Part shown: piece by piece, positions 1-7,796 of the stretch
Layout: each line of letters opens with the position of its first letter
How positions within the stretch are numbered: position 1 is the stretch's first letter
DNA from: Nitrospiraceae bacterium
GTDB taxonomy: Bacteria; Nitrospirota; Nitrospiria; Nitrospirales; UBA8639
NCBI GenBank assembly: GCA_003523945.1
Contig: DOFS01000083.1
Coordinates: 1 to 20,921 of the forward strand
Length of the DNA stretch: 20,921 nt
Direction: 5' to 3'
Notes under the pieces: generated by a model
Seen by the model: only the letters and a program-made list of their open reading frames with translations
What the model was told of the DNA's origin: nothing
Databases searched by the model: none
Position numbers and translations under genes: made by a program

Positions 1-30
1 GAGAGCAATTGTTCGAAGGGGGGTGGGCAT

Positions 31-552
31 TTACTTCGACTTCAACAGACTGCGGATGAACGTCACGGTTTCAGGGCTATCCCACTCTCTTGGCCCCATG
101 ATTCGTTGGGTGAGCTGTCCGTGAGGGTTCACGATCACGGTTGTGGGAAGATTTCTGACCATCAGCGCTTGAGAGAGTTCTTCCTGGTTATCCAGCAGAA
201 CATCGAAGTGCAGGTCGAGTTGTTGCCAAAATGCTTCGATTTCTTTGGGACGAATATCGGTGGTGACCGCCAGGATGGTGAGTTGGTCCTTAGGGAATTT
301 TTGGCGAAGACGTTCTAACGACGGCATTTCTTCTTTACACGGACCACACCAGGTGGCCCAAAAATTTAAGATGAGCACTCGTCCAGCTAATTCGTCCGAA
401 TGCATGGGCATGCCCTGCAAGGTGCGGAGCTGGAACGTGGGGAGGCTCTGGTTGATATCAACTCGGGTGAGAATCATCGGGGTGGACGAAGGATTTCCCA
501 CTGCCACAATAATCCCCAGCACTCCTGAAGCGAGCAGCGAAAGCGGTGTCAT
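31..552 (-). CDS. TlpA/ResA-like membrane-anchored thioredoxin
   Basis: A thiol-disulfide oxidoreductase acting outside the inner membrane. The chosen ATG gives 173 aa. Residues 3-19 are a hydrophobic anchor or signal (LLASGVLGIIVAV). A thioredoxin fold follows with the active site WCGPC (C69, C72) inside the family signature NFWATWCGPCKEEMP, and a cis-proline at P136 (NLPTT). The start at 552 is preferred over the longer possibility at 645. It forms an ATGA overlap with the stop of the upstream Asp-box gene, implying translational coupling, and places the hydrophobic segment at the N-terminus; no good Shine-Dalgarno is visible for it. TlpA/ResA/CcmG proteins reduce cysteines in apocytochromes or copper-binding proteins. 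The coupled neighbour carries a CxCC motif, so it may be this enzyme's client (inference). Family assignment is secure; the partner is not. Confidence 0.9.
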   Translation of the reverse strand: MTPLSLLASGVLGIIVAVGNPSSTPMILTRVDINQSLPTFQLRTLQGMPMHSDELAGRVLILNFWATWCGPCKEEMPSLERLRQKFPKDQLTILAVTTDIRPKEIEAFWQQLDLHFDVLLDNQEELSQALMVRNLPTTVIVNPHGQLTQRIMGPREWDSPETVTFIRSLLKSK

Positions 553-1838
553 GGCTTTGCATGCAATTGAGGCGTCAGCGAGGTTGGAAATGAAAGAGGC
601 TGGATCACCGTACTCCATCCCGGGAAGGACACCTGTTCCGACCATGCAATCACGCCTTGTCCTGCGTCATTCAATGCCACAGTCGGACTTTTGGCTTTTT
701 TCTCATTCACCTTTTCCGGGGCGCTGAATGTCTGCCCTCTGTCGAGGGAATAGGTGAACACGACTTCACGCCGCACCGGAGATTGCTCTTCCCATGATAC
801 GAGAAGATGGCCTGCCTGATTCACGGCCAGTTGAGGATGATCCGGAAAGGTTCCTTTGGACTTGTTCAATAAGCGTCGACGGGTGAAGGTTTTTCCCTGA
901 TCATCGGAGTAGGCCAGATACACCCCGGGAGTGTCATCGGGGCCTTCCGTATACCAGGTGACGTAGAGGCGCCCTTCCTGATCGACTCCCATGGTGGCGG
1001 GACGATGGGGGCAGCCCTCGAAGACCCATTGATCATGACCAACGATGACCGCGGGTGAAAACGATTTCCCTTCATCGGTTGAACGGGACACGACTGTTTC
1101 CCGGACCGCTCCAGACAGGACTTTCCGCCAGGCGAGATAGACCGTGCCATCAGATGCCGTGGTCATATGGGTCCGGCAGCAGACACAACTGGATTCGTCA
1201 ATTTTCAGGTTGGGGGAAAGGGTTTTGCCCTGGTCGTGGGAACGGGCCGTATAGGTAGCCGGATCTTTTTTCCCTTCCCGGGCATCAAGCCAGGAAATAT
1301 GAACAGAACCATTCGGGCTAACGGTCAGATTATCAAAAGAATGGCCGGTGACCGCTTCGTCGTCGTTGACTTGAACGGGAGGAAGAAAAGTCTTACCCCC
1401 ATCAACGGATCGGCTCAGGAGAAGAAGGTTGGCAAACGGTTTTCCGTCCGCATTCGGATGAGGAGTGGTCCAGGTAATGTACACATCGTTTTTCTGGCCT
1501 AACGCCAGGGCCGGTGGTTCATGGAGGGAGGTGGCGGGAGGGCTGAATGGGTTGACTTCGACCGGTTCGGGATACGATTGCTGCTGTGGCGGGACTTTGA
1601 GATAGAAGACGCCGTGCTCTTCCTGTTTTTCTCCTCCCCATGCGAGGTGCAGCGTCCCGTCTGTATCCAGTTGGGCCATGGGGCCGGTTGTTTGCATACC
1701 CTTATGGTCGATGATGTGTTTTGGTCCAGCGTGAATGGGGGAAACCGATTGCTCCGCTCCGAAGGCTCCGGATATGAAGCCTCCCAGGCCTATCGAAACG
1801 AGGACGGAAGTGGCTCCAAAGAGTGCAGATTTTATCAT
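549..1838 (-). CDS. Secreted Asp-box (BNR/sialidase-fold) propeller protein with CxCC motif
   Basis: A 429-aa exported protein. Residues 1-28 form a signal peptide ending near GAFGA. Five Asp boxes of the form S-x-D-x-G-x-T-F are visible: SRSVDGGKTF near 143, ARSHDQGKTL near 199, SRSTDEGKSF near 251, AYSDDQGKTF near 309 and TYSLDRGQTF near 362. These mark a six-bladed sialidase-like beta-propeller. I see no evidence for true sialidase activity, so the fold name should not be read as a function. It has a cysteine cluster C218-x-C220-C221 and a later W-x3-GCP motif (C276), both conserved in the broken paralogue at 4927-6240. This suggests a metal or redox site. A GGAGG Shine-Dalgarno lies 5 nt before the ATG. 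The stop overlaps the start of the TlpA-like gene. Fold confidence is high; the role is unknown. Confidence 0.85.
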   Translation of the reverse strand: MIKSALFGATSVLVSIGLGGFISGAFGAEQSVSPIHAGPKHIIDHKGMQTTGPMAQLDTDGTLHLAWGGEKQEEHGVFYLKVPPQQQSYPEPVEVNPFSPPATSLHEPPALALGQKNDVYITWTTPHPNADGKPFANLLLLSRSVDGGKTFLPPVQVNDDEAVTGHSFDNLTVSPNGSVHISWLDAREGKKDPATYTARSHDQGKTLSPNLKIDESSCVCCRTHMTTASDGTVYLAWRKVLSGAVRETVVSRSTDEGKSFSPAVIVGHDQWVFEGCPHRPATMGVDQEGRLYVTWYTEGPDDTPGVYLAYSDDQGKTFTRRRLLNKSKGTFPDHPQLAVNQAGHLLVSWEEQSPVRREVVFTYSLDRGQTFSAPEKVNEKKAKSPTVALNDAGQGVIAWSEQVSFPGWSTVIQPLSFPTSLTPQLHAKP

Positions 1839-2759
1839 GTGTGCCTCCAGGGATGTTCGAGTTTATGATGAAGATAGACGTTTATTATTCCTGAATGTAA
1901 AGGAGATTAGTTGTACCAAAAGCATGAATGGCTATGCCACTTTTAGAGTGATGAATTCCCGCTACAACCGCAACGGATGCCTACCGATACTACAGTTCAG
2001 GACCGATCGAGTGGGTAAAAGAAGCTGCGTGATGCACGAGCGATTTTCAAATAAGGATTATTGGTCCAAAGGAACCGGAGTGGGATTGTGTTTGTGTCGC
2101 GCGCGATGACAGAAAAAGTGTTGAAGTGAAACCATGGATTGAGGGAAACCGTTTTAGAGAAAGGAGCGGGAGCAATTATGGACTAGCAGGAGATTCCGTA
2201 TGATATTTTTATATTTTCTGTTTGAGGACATGGATGAACAGGCATATTGAGATTTATGGAATTAAAGAAAGAACTGAGTGCAGTTCTTAAAAAACCCTGT
2301 TGGAGGCCAAGGAAGTTGCAAGTCCAAATGCCTTCACCCTGAGATGGAGCGAGTTTGGTAGGGGATGAGTCACGCCGCTCCGATTGTTGCTGGAAGAGTG
2401 CAATGTTCTCTCAGCTTCAAGATGAGGGATATCTTATCCGGTGGGGAAGATCTACAGATCCCTACTAATCGGTGCAATAAACGACAATAATGCTAGGAAC
2501 CCTTTCAAAGAATTTTGAAATCATTCCACATTCAGAACTGGTTCCTTCGTTAGGGTATGCGAGTTTCTCCTCCTGCCTTCTTAGTGAGACGAATCATCTT
2601 CTTTTCATTCGAAAACGTACAGAGTGAAAAGATCTGGTGCAAGGATCGGTGAACGAAGGCAAGCTTGGGTAGCGAGGTTTCCGGTCGCAGGATATATTTC
2701 CCCTCGTCTGTCTCAATGGTTTCTCATATCTGTTCACATTTGTAGAGGAGGAATGTCGT
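1839..2759. other. 920-base gene-poor region between divergent genes
   Basis: I find no convincing coding sequence here. The open frames that exist lack ribosome binding sites and family features. The region separates the minus-strand Asp-box gene from the plus-strand gene at 2760, so it must carry both promoters. I could not pick a convincing -35/-10 pair for either one. It holds copy 1 of the hairpin repeat (about 2291-2393). At its right end is the AGGAGG Shine-Dalgarno (2746-2751) of the 2760 gene. Confidence 0.6.
2291..2393. repeat. Intergenic hairpin repeat, copy 1
   Basis: Bases 2304-2351 match 6397-6444 at 45 of 48 positions. Bases 2371-2392 match 6465-6486 at 20 of 22, with almost the same spacing between the two blocks. 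Two potential stem-loops are preserved. The first pairs an imperfect GTTGGAGGC with GCCTTCACC around a loop containing AAGGAAGTTGCAAGTCC. The second pairs GGAGCG (2346-2351) with CGCTCC (2376-2381). Conservation of both arms in non-coding DNA suggests a structured RNA or a small mobile repeat. Strand is undetermined. Confidence 0.7.
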
Positions 2760-3416
2760 ATGCCGTGTTCGCAAGTTTTCAAATGGTATGGGTTCGGCCC
2801 TGGATTGTGCGCCACACTTGCCGTTGTGTTGTTGATGACCGTAGTGCCGATGGCCCATGCTCACGAGCCTCGAGAAGTTGGCCCCTATACCTTAACCGTG
2901 GGCTTTAGGGTCGAACCGGCATTTGAAGATGTGGTGAATGCTCTCGATTTCTTCGTGACTCGAACGGCCGACGGGAAGCTCATTAGTGTTCGTGGAGGAG
3001 ACGTGGTGGATGTGGAAGTGGAGGTACAGTTTCGAAAGAGAGAAAGTCTGGATTCCCGGATTATTCAAAAGGATCAACTTGCAAAACCCGAGCAGGCCTT
3101 TGGTGCCGATAACCGGTATAATGCCTGGTTCAAGCCTACGGCGGACGGAGCCTATGCCTTCAGAGTCAAAGGTGAGGTCAACGATGTCAGCGATCCGCAA
3201 GCGGGGCCACTCTTTTTTGATGAAGTGTGGGTGTGTGGGGCAGGGACGCAAAATTTCAATGGTAGCCGGTTTGGTTGTGTATCAGATCCGCAGACCTTCC
3301 CCAGGGGTGCGTTCGACCACGGAGGCACAGACTATCATGGATATCAGGACGATGATAGAAATAAGTTATTCAAGGAAGGCGGGCCCCATAGACGTGGTTT
3401 CCGCGATCGGGACTAA
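2760..3416 (+). CDS. Secreted protein with predicted mature N-terminal histidine
   Basis: A 218-aa protein and the only plus-strand gene in the left half. An AGGAGG ribosome binding site (2746-2751) lies 8 nt before this ATG and decides the start. A signal peptide (residues about 15-34) ends in AHA, which would make His35 the first mature residue, followed by EPREVGPYTLTVGF. The mature part looks like a beta-sandwich: alternating strands, a G-P-Y-x-L-x-V-G-F opening, and a later Y-A-F-R-V-K strand. It ends in a charged tail containing five His. The opening resembles, from memory, exported proteins often annotated as YtkA- or CopC-like. An exposed N-terminal His is a known copper ligand in CopC proteins, so periplasmic copper binding is a reasonable but unproven suggestion. 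It is convergent with the VKOR gene. Confidence 0.8.
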   Translation: MPCSQVFKWYGFGPGLCATLAVVLLMTVVPMAHAHEPREVGPYTLTVGFRVEPAFEDVVNALDFFVTRTADGKLISVRGGDVVDVEVEVQFRKRESLDSRIIQKDQLAKPEQAFGADNRYNAWFKPTADGAYAFRVKGEVNDVSDPQAGPLFFDEVWVCGAGTQNFNGSRFGCVSDPQTFPRGAFDHGGTDYHGYQDDDRNKLFKEGGPHRRGFRDRD

Positions 3417-3449
3417 GAGACATCATTTGGGGTAAGTCGTTATTCCAGT

Positions 3450-3483
3450 GGGGTAGATTTCGACCATGCGTGGTCTCTCCCCC
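3450..3483. terminator. Stem-loop between convergent genes
   Basis: GACCA (3462-3466) and TGGTC (3471-3475) form a tight stem around TGCG. It is extended by GGGG-t-AGA on the left and TCTcCCC on the right. It lies 34 bases after the stop at 3416 and between two convergent genes, where a bidirectional terminator is expected. No T-tract follows, so intrinsic termination is only plausible. Confidence 0.4.
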
Positions 3484-3704
3484 TCTTGGTTCTGACCGGT
3501 GGCCTTGCGGGGAGAAGCGAGTATGGCCCTATTGGTATTATTCATTCATGAATCGAGGCCACAATCCTGAAACAGAATCGGAATCAGGTTGCCCAAACAA
3601 GGGTACGAGACTGAACCGGCAGGTTCTGGAATCCGGAATATGCGAGTGAAGAAAAGGCCGACAACGGAGACCTGATGAGAGAGAGGAAGCCGAAGTCGGA
3701 TTGT

Positions 3705-4592
3705 CTACTCCTGCCAGTTAAAGCCGGATGCGCGAGCCAGCTCTTGTGGAGTTTGAATGCCTGTTAAACGCCGTTCTCCAATGATCCATGTGGGGTACGT
3801 CTTGATATCGGCCTTAAAGCAGGCCGTGGTAAGGGCGCTGCCCCGTCCACCCGAGCTGCATTCCACATAGGGAAGCCGATCGGCTGAGGCGAAAAACATG
3901 GCCTTCTGTTCCTGGCAGCTTGGACACCAATAGGCGCCATAAAACTTGGCTCCTGTGTGATCAAGATGGGTAACCAGTGCTTGCAGTTGCGGGTCCTCTG
4001 GGCCTGCGGCCGCATCAAACCACCCGCCATAATGCAGATGCAATACCCCGACAATAAGGAGCCCGATGACCGCAGCCTCTTTCAAGGATTTCAGCCAATT
4101 GGGAGGGCGGCGGGCGAGTCCAATTCCCAGAATGGTTGTCATGATGGCAAAGGAAGTGAGGCAGTAAGGACAGGTGGCTTCAATTTCGACGACGGATACC
4201 ACCGTCAAGTAGGCACTCACCGCAAACCCGCTCATGGACACGAAGATTAACGTCGTCCCGGATTTGAATTGGCCCCGACCCGACCAGGCCAACCCGGCAA
4301 TCAGGAGATAGGTGAAGAGGCCCCATAGGGCCATGGGTATTCCAAGAAAGGTTGCCCAGCGACTGCTCTGAACGATGTCACAGCCTGAGCCTTCACGACA
4401 GAATGCGGGGTGGACCTCGAATGAGGCCGTGTAGGTCAGATAGGTGGTCAAGGCAATTCCGGCACCGGCAAGAATGAGCAGAAGAAGATCGAGGGCGGTC
4501 ATCGATCCGGATGCCAGGGAAATCTGAGTCTTAGAAGAATTCGGGACTCTGGCGGAACCGACCGGTTTGTGACGTGGTGTAGACTTTGCCAT
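3705..4592 (-). CDS. Vitamin K epoxide reductase (VKOR)-thioredoxin fusion
   Basis: A 295-aa inner-membrane oxidase of the VKOR family that re-oxidises periplasmic thioredoxin-fold partners and passes electrons to quinone, serving as a DsbB-like disulfide generator. After a polar N-terminus (1-30) there are four VKOR helices between about 33 and 160. The loop cysteines are C65 and C71 (CREGSGCD), followed by the SSRWATFLGIP segment and the CPYC redox pair C141/C144. A fifth hydrophobic segment (173-186) links to a periplasmic thioredoxin-like domain with YWCPSC (C223, C226), plus C245 and C258. The start is supported by AAAGGAG just upstream of the ATG. Fusion of VKOR to its thioredoxin partner is a known bacterial arrangement. 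Nearby proteins rich in paired cysteines are potential clients. Confidence 0.92.
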   Translation of the reverse strand: MAKSTPRHKPVGSARVPNSSKTQISLASGSMTALDLLLLILAGAGIALTTYLTYTASFEVHPAFCREGSGCDIVQSSRWATFLGIPMALWGLFTYLLIAGLAWSGRGQFKSGTTLIFVSMSGFAVSAYLTVVSVVEIEATCPYCLTSFAIMTTILGIGLARRPPNWLKSLKEAAVIGLLIVGVLHLHYGGWFDAAAGPEDPQLQALVTHLDHTGAKFYGAYWCPSCQEQKAMFFASADRLPYVECSSGGRGSALTTACFKADIKTYPTWIIGERRLTGIQTPQELARASGFNWQE

Positions 4593-4926
4593 CGCTCTCC
4601 TTTTTGATGAGACACACTGAAAAAATTTTCAAGTGGAGCATGTAGGAAATGTATCAGAATTGAACCGGAATTGGGGAGGCCTGTCCTCCCTGTGATGTAA
4701 AACGAGGAATAGCGCGTCGAAATTACGCGCGGGGCATAGCTGGGACGTGAATTGTCGAGGAGAAGTGGAAGAGGCGAAGAGAGAATGTCGTGACGAGGGC
4801 CATAGGTGGCGGTGGCCATTGCGGGTGGAATCATAGCTCCTGGTAAAAAAATAGAAAGAGGGTGAGGTCCAAAGGACCATGAATTTCCCTCCGGGTGAGG
4901 CCACCCAGATGTGGTCTCTCGCCGGG
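4593..4926. other. Gene-poor stretch between the VKOR gene and the broken Asp-box gene
   Basis: Three minus-strand frames were read through here. Two are open for much of the length but start with GTG or TTG without a ribosome binding site, match no family I recognise, and one runs far into the VKOR gene. I see only the VKOR Shine-Dalgarno near the left edge. By analogy with the intact Asp-box/TlpA pair, a TlpA-like gene might be expected here, but no WCxxC motif or related segment is visible. Confidence 0.5.
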
Positions 4927-6240
4927 TCAAACAGCCAATAGGCCAGGGCGAACCCTTACGGTATGAATCCCATGGTCCGGAGCTGCTCCTGTCCAGGCGA
5001 GAAGAAATTCTTTGTCATCCACAATCAGTTGAGGCATACCGGTATCCCGTCCCGCGCTTATGTCCATCAAGTGCTGTACCGGACCAAGGGAGCCATTAAC
5101 AGAAAATGTGCGTACCGCCAGGTGAGATTGTTGTGTCACCGTATCCGGCGCGGTCATCCAGGACACGACGGTGGTGCGGTCATCGATCCAGGCGATCCCC
5201 ATCCGGCCTTATGGCTCGATCTCATCTATTTCTGCCGGCTCCCCGAAATGTTGTCCCCCATCAAGAGAAAAGGCGGCACGCACACGTGGTCGGTCGCCCT
5301 CCCCCGTAAACCAGACCGCGGCAAGCTGAATGCCGCGTGCGGCTAAGATGGGTCCATTCACCGGGCACCCTGCTATTTCCCATTCTTCCGCGCCCAGGGG
5401 GATTGGCGCGGACCATTGCCCATTTTGAAATTGCGCGACACGATTGTCCCGGATTTCTTTGTCGGTTCGGCTGCGCCAACCCGCCACCGGACCGGCCGGG
5501 GTGACCACAACCGACGTTCCGCAGCAGGTACAGGTATTGTGATCAATCACGTGCTCCACATCCAGGCGACCATCCAGGTGAAGTCGTGTCGAGCGCAACT
5601 GAAAATTTCCCGGTGTGGTTGCAGCACCGGTTCCTGCCGGTTGTTGATGGTATTCACGTCCATCCAGCCAAATGATCCCTGCATCCCCCCCGAGAGGAAA
5701 GATCGAGACAAACCCATGCTCGGCGGGAGACCTGTCATGATGTGGAGATTGCGGAGTTCCCCAGGTCAGCCCGCCATCGGTGGAAATTGAAAGCGCGATG
5801 TCATAATCGTACGGACGCCCACCTGGCTGATTGACCAGCCAGTGTGCGACCCAAAAGGTCCGGTCGATCGCCACGATGGAAGGGAAGTCCGCCCAGTTAA
5901 TGAACCAATCCGGCTCGTGGGCGACTTCGTCCTGGCGTATCCATCGATTTTGGTGATGCACCGCAAATTTGAGTACATGCCCCTCTACGCGGGGCTCCAC
6001 CCAGCTCATGATGATTCCACCGCCCGGAAGCGACGTGAAGCGGGGCAGTCGTGCTCCAACTCCGGCGGGATTTTCAACAGCCTGTTTAGAGAAAGGGGGG
6101 TGTTCCGTTGGCTGGCAGGAGCCCATACCCATAGCCAGCCAGATTGTTAGGATAGCAAACAGGAAACGCTTGCGCTTATGCGCCAACTTCATCGGGAGCA
6201 ATAGAGATTTTCTGGCATGTAAGAAATGGGAACAATTCAT
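4927..6240 (-). pseudogene. Asp-box propeller lipoprotein paralogue split by an in-frame TAA
   Basis: Two open segments (6240-5209 and 5202-4927) lie in the same frame, separated by TAA at 5211-5209 and two sense codons (Gly, Arg). Read through, this gives about 437 aa, close to the intact 429-aa paralogue. The N-terminus carries a hydrophobic signal (residues 25-41) and a lipobox-like MGSC (C42); translation may start at the second Met (6192). Asp boxes are SISTDGGLTW (151-160) and FSLDGGQHF. It shares CTCC (C237, C239, C240) and WEIAGCP (C292) with the paralogue. The stop falls right after an Asp box, and the propeller pattern resumes immediately (GRMGIAWIDDRTTVVSW). This points to a nonsense change rather than two genes. 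No clear Shine-Dalgarno precedes 6240. Sequencing error or stop read-through are alternatives. Confidence 0.75.
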
Positions 6241-6380
6241 ATGTTGATCAATCTATTTTGGATTAGTCTGGATGGTTTTCAGGGGACGGTCTCTCTTAAG
6301 CTGTCCATAGGGGGTTGAGGTAATCTGATGTGACTCGGAGTGGGTTAATGAGTCAATTAGCCTGAAATGTAAAGAAGGAG

Positions 6381-6488
6381 GAAAACCCCGGGGTGAAGGC
6401 CAAGGAGGTTGCAAGTCCAAATGCTTTCACCCGGAGATGGAGCGGGGTGGGGTCAGGGTCTGTTCACGCCGCTCCGTTTGATGCTGAA
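6381..6488. repeat. Intergenic hairpin repeat, copy 2
   Basis: This matches copy 1 over 6397-6444 (45/48) and 6465-6486 (20/22). Stem one pairs GGGTGAAGG (6391-6399) with CTTTCACCC (6424-6432), including one G-U pair, around a loop that contains AAGGAGGTTGCAAGTCC. Stem two pairs GGAGCGG (6439-6445) with CCGCTCC (6469-6475). Where the copies differ in stem two, both arms remain paired. It sits about 140 bases upstream of the second Asp-box gene; copy 1 sits about 450 bases upstream of the first. Confidence 0.7.
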
Positions 6489-6634
6489 GGAATGTTACTC
6501 GTCTAGCGTCACCATAAGGTATAGGATATCGGTAGGAGCCTGTCTACGGATGTCTGCCAATGGATGCAACACACGAAAGACTACGGCTCATCAGTGGTGA
6601 CTCGACGCAACGGAACCGTGTTAATTGGTTGTAT

Positions 6635-6653
6635 GAGAGAGAGAGAGAGAGAG
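6635..6653. repeat. GA dinucleotide microsatellite
   Basis: Nine consecutive GA units plus a final G in non-coding DNA. No gene frame depends on it here, so it is unlikely to be a phase-variation switch of a coding sequence. An effect on a promoter cannot be excluded. Confidence 0.9.
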
Positions 6654-6886
6654 GCGGATCACAGGTGCAATCTGCAAAGTTTGACGAGACCACACGCACT
6701 ATTATTTCAACGCTATTTCATTTCCCGGCGACACCGGATTGTCTCAATAAAAGGTGAGACTATTCCGGTTTCGCATCCAGTGTGTAGTCCGTTTGCCATT
6801 TGCCAGGAGTTCGACCATTTTCGTTCTATTTGGAGAAACATTTGATGTGTCAGTGGTGTTCCAGAAAGTCAGAGTTCAAATAAGGG

Positions 6887-6925
6887 AGTAGGGTGAAGGG
6901 CTAGGAGGTCCACCTTCACCCTACT
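6887..6925 (-). terminator. Perfect 13-bp stem-loop downstream of the P460 relic
   Basis: AGTAGGGTGAAGG (6887-6899) and CCTTCACCCTACT (6913-6925) are perfect inverted arms around a 13-base loop. The core GGGTGAAGG/CCTTCACCC and the AGGAGGT in the plus-strand loop match the first hairpin of the repeats at 2291 and 6381, making this a short third member of that family. It lies about 90 bases past the P460 stop on the minus strand and is followed there by a weak T-rich stretch, so it may serve as a terminator. Confidence 0.5.
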
Positions 6926-7017
6926 CGTCCAAGGTTGGAGGCCGGTCCTTCCCTGGAAATTCTGATTAGATCCTGAATGTATTGAATGGTTGGAGGATAG
7001 TGATGATGGTGTCGATT

Positions 7018-7561
7018 TCAGTGCATCCGTTTCTCAAAATATTCATCATACCGGTGGACATAATCTTTGGATTCTCCCAAGGGAAGATGGCAGCTGCGGC
7101 AGGGGGTATAATTCACATCCAATCGCTCGCCATTGGGTTTGAACGCGGAGTAGATCCAGTCTCCATTTTCCAGATTTTCGGGGGCACCTTTTCCCCATTC
7201 CGGTCCTTTCTGCATGACAAAGACCTTTGCCAACTCCCCTTTCACTAAATTCCCATCTGTCCCTTTTTCGAACGTTTCTTCGGTATTTTTTCTAGCGTTG
7301 TAGATTGCCATGACCAGAACACTTCCCTTGGCAAAGGGTTGTCCCCGCTCTGCCTTCGCCGCGATTGGATTGATGTACAGATCCCGAACGGCATCAGGTT
7401 TTTGCACGCCCAGGAGAAAGGCCGGAAATGAGGTGTAATCTTTTGGAAAAGTCAGCTCGCCATCCTAGGGCGTGGAATTGAATTGGACCTCAATGGGCAT
7501 GGTGGTGGAGAAACAGCCCAGAACCACCATGGCCAAAAAACGCGATACTCATTCTCTGCAT
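7018..7561 (-). pseudogene. Cytochrome P460-family gene, broken by a frameshift and a TAG
   Basis: The intact part reads as a cytochrome P460-type domain: VRDLYINPIA, a W-x-K-G segment, NGDWIYSAF, and the c-type haem motif CRSCH near the C-terminus. P460 proteins are periplasmic haem enzymes that oxidise hydroxylamine or detoxify NO. A strong AAGGAGG lies upstream of ATG 7561, which opens MQRMSIAF. The frame is then lost at a run of six A (7535-7540; T on the coding strand). Removing one T restores a signal peptide, FLAMVVLGCFSTT, that continues into the P460 domain. That frame still has TAG at codon 32 (7467-7465), just before DGELTFPKDY. Two independent lesions suggest a true pseudogene, although homopolymer error could explain the first. 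Confidence 0.75.
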
Positions 7562-7796
7562 ATTTCTCAACCTCCTTCGTTGATACTTCCTTCGGTTCAA
7601 GCCATTGAAACATTATTGAAGGCCACATATCGTTATCCTGCAAAGCACCTTAAGAATACGAACGAGGATACAATCCGTCTACAGATGAATACTGCCTAGT
7701 GCTACAGCGAGATGACCTGTGAACTGGAAGTAAGTGGATTATTGATATGGCCGGTGTTGCGTTGCACACGTATTTTCTTACTGTGTTGCGTTGGGG

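Larger units (their letters stand above)
6241..7017. other. 777-base gene-poor region with repeats
   Basis: No supportable gene is present. The region holds hairpin repeat copy 2 (about 6381-6488), a GA dinucleotide tract (6635-6653) and a perfect 13-bp stem-loop (6887-6925) that resembles the first hairpin of the repeat. It lies upstream of the broken Asp-box gene and downstream of the broken P460 gene. Both flanking genes are thus inactivated, as expected for a decaying segment. Confidence 0.6.

Noticed and set aside
31..645. Longer start (645) for the TlpA-like protein
   Set aside because: The 31 extra residues are non-hydrophobic and overlap the upstream gene by nearly 100 bases. The ATGA start at 552 puts the anchor helix first.
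549..1838. Functional call as a sialidase
   Set aside because: Only Asp boxes support the fold. I do not see the conserved arginine triad or the FRIP motif, and the genomic context has no sialic acid genes.
2291..2393. Known riboswitch (TPP or cobalamin) for the hairpin repeat
   Set aside because: Some short strings look similar, but the conserved core elements of either class are missing.
4499..4930. Minus-strand open frames after the broken Asp-box gene (including 4629-4904)
   Set aside because: They begin at TTG or GTG without a Shine-Dalgarno. One runs deep into the well-supported VKOR gene, and none shows a family motif.
6635..6653. GA tract as a phase-variable coding switch
   Set aside because: No supportable gene spans it.
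7452..7643. A 63-codon minus-strand open frame over the start of the P460 relic
   Set aside because: It is in a different frame from the ribosome-binding-site-supported start, and its translation has no signal or haem features.
7754..7793. Two copies of GTGTTGCGTTG 29 bases apart
   Set aside because: Only two short copies with no neighbouring spacer units. Not a CRISPR, and too little to call an operator.
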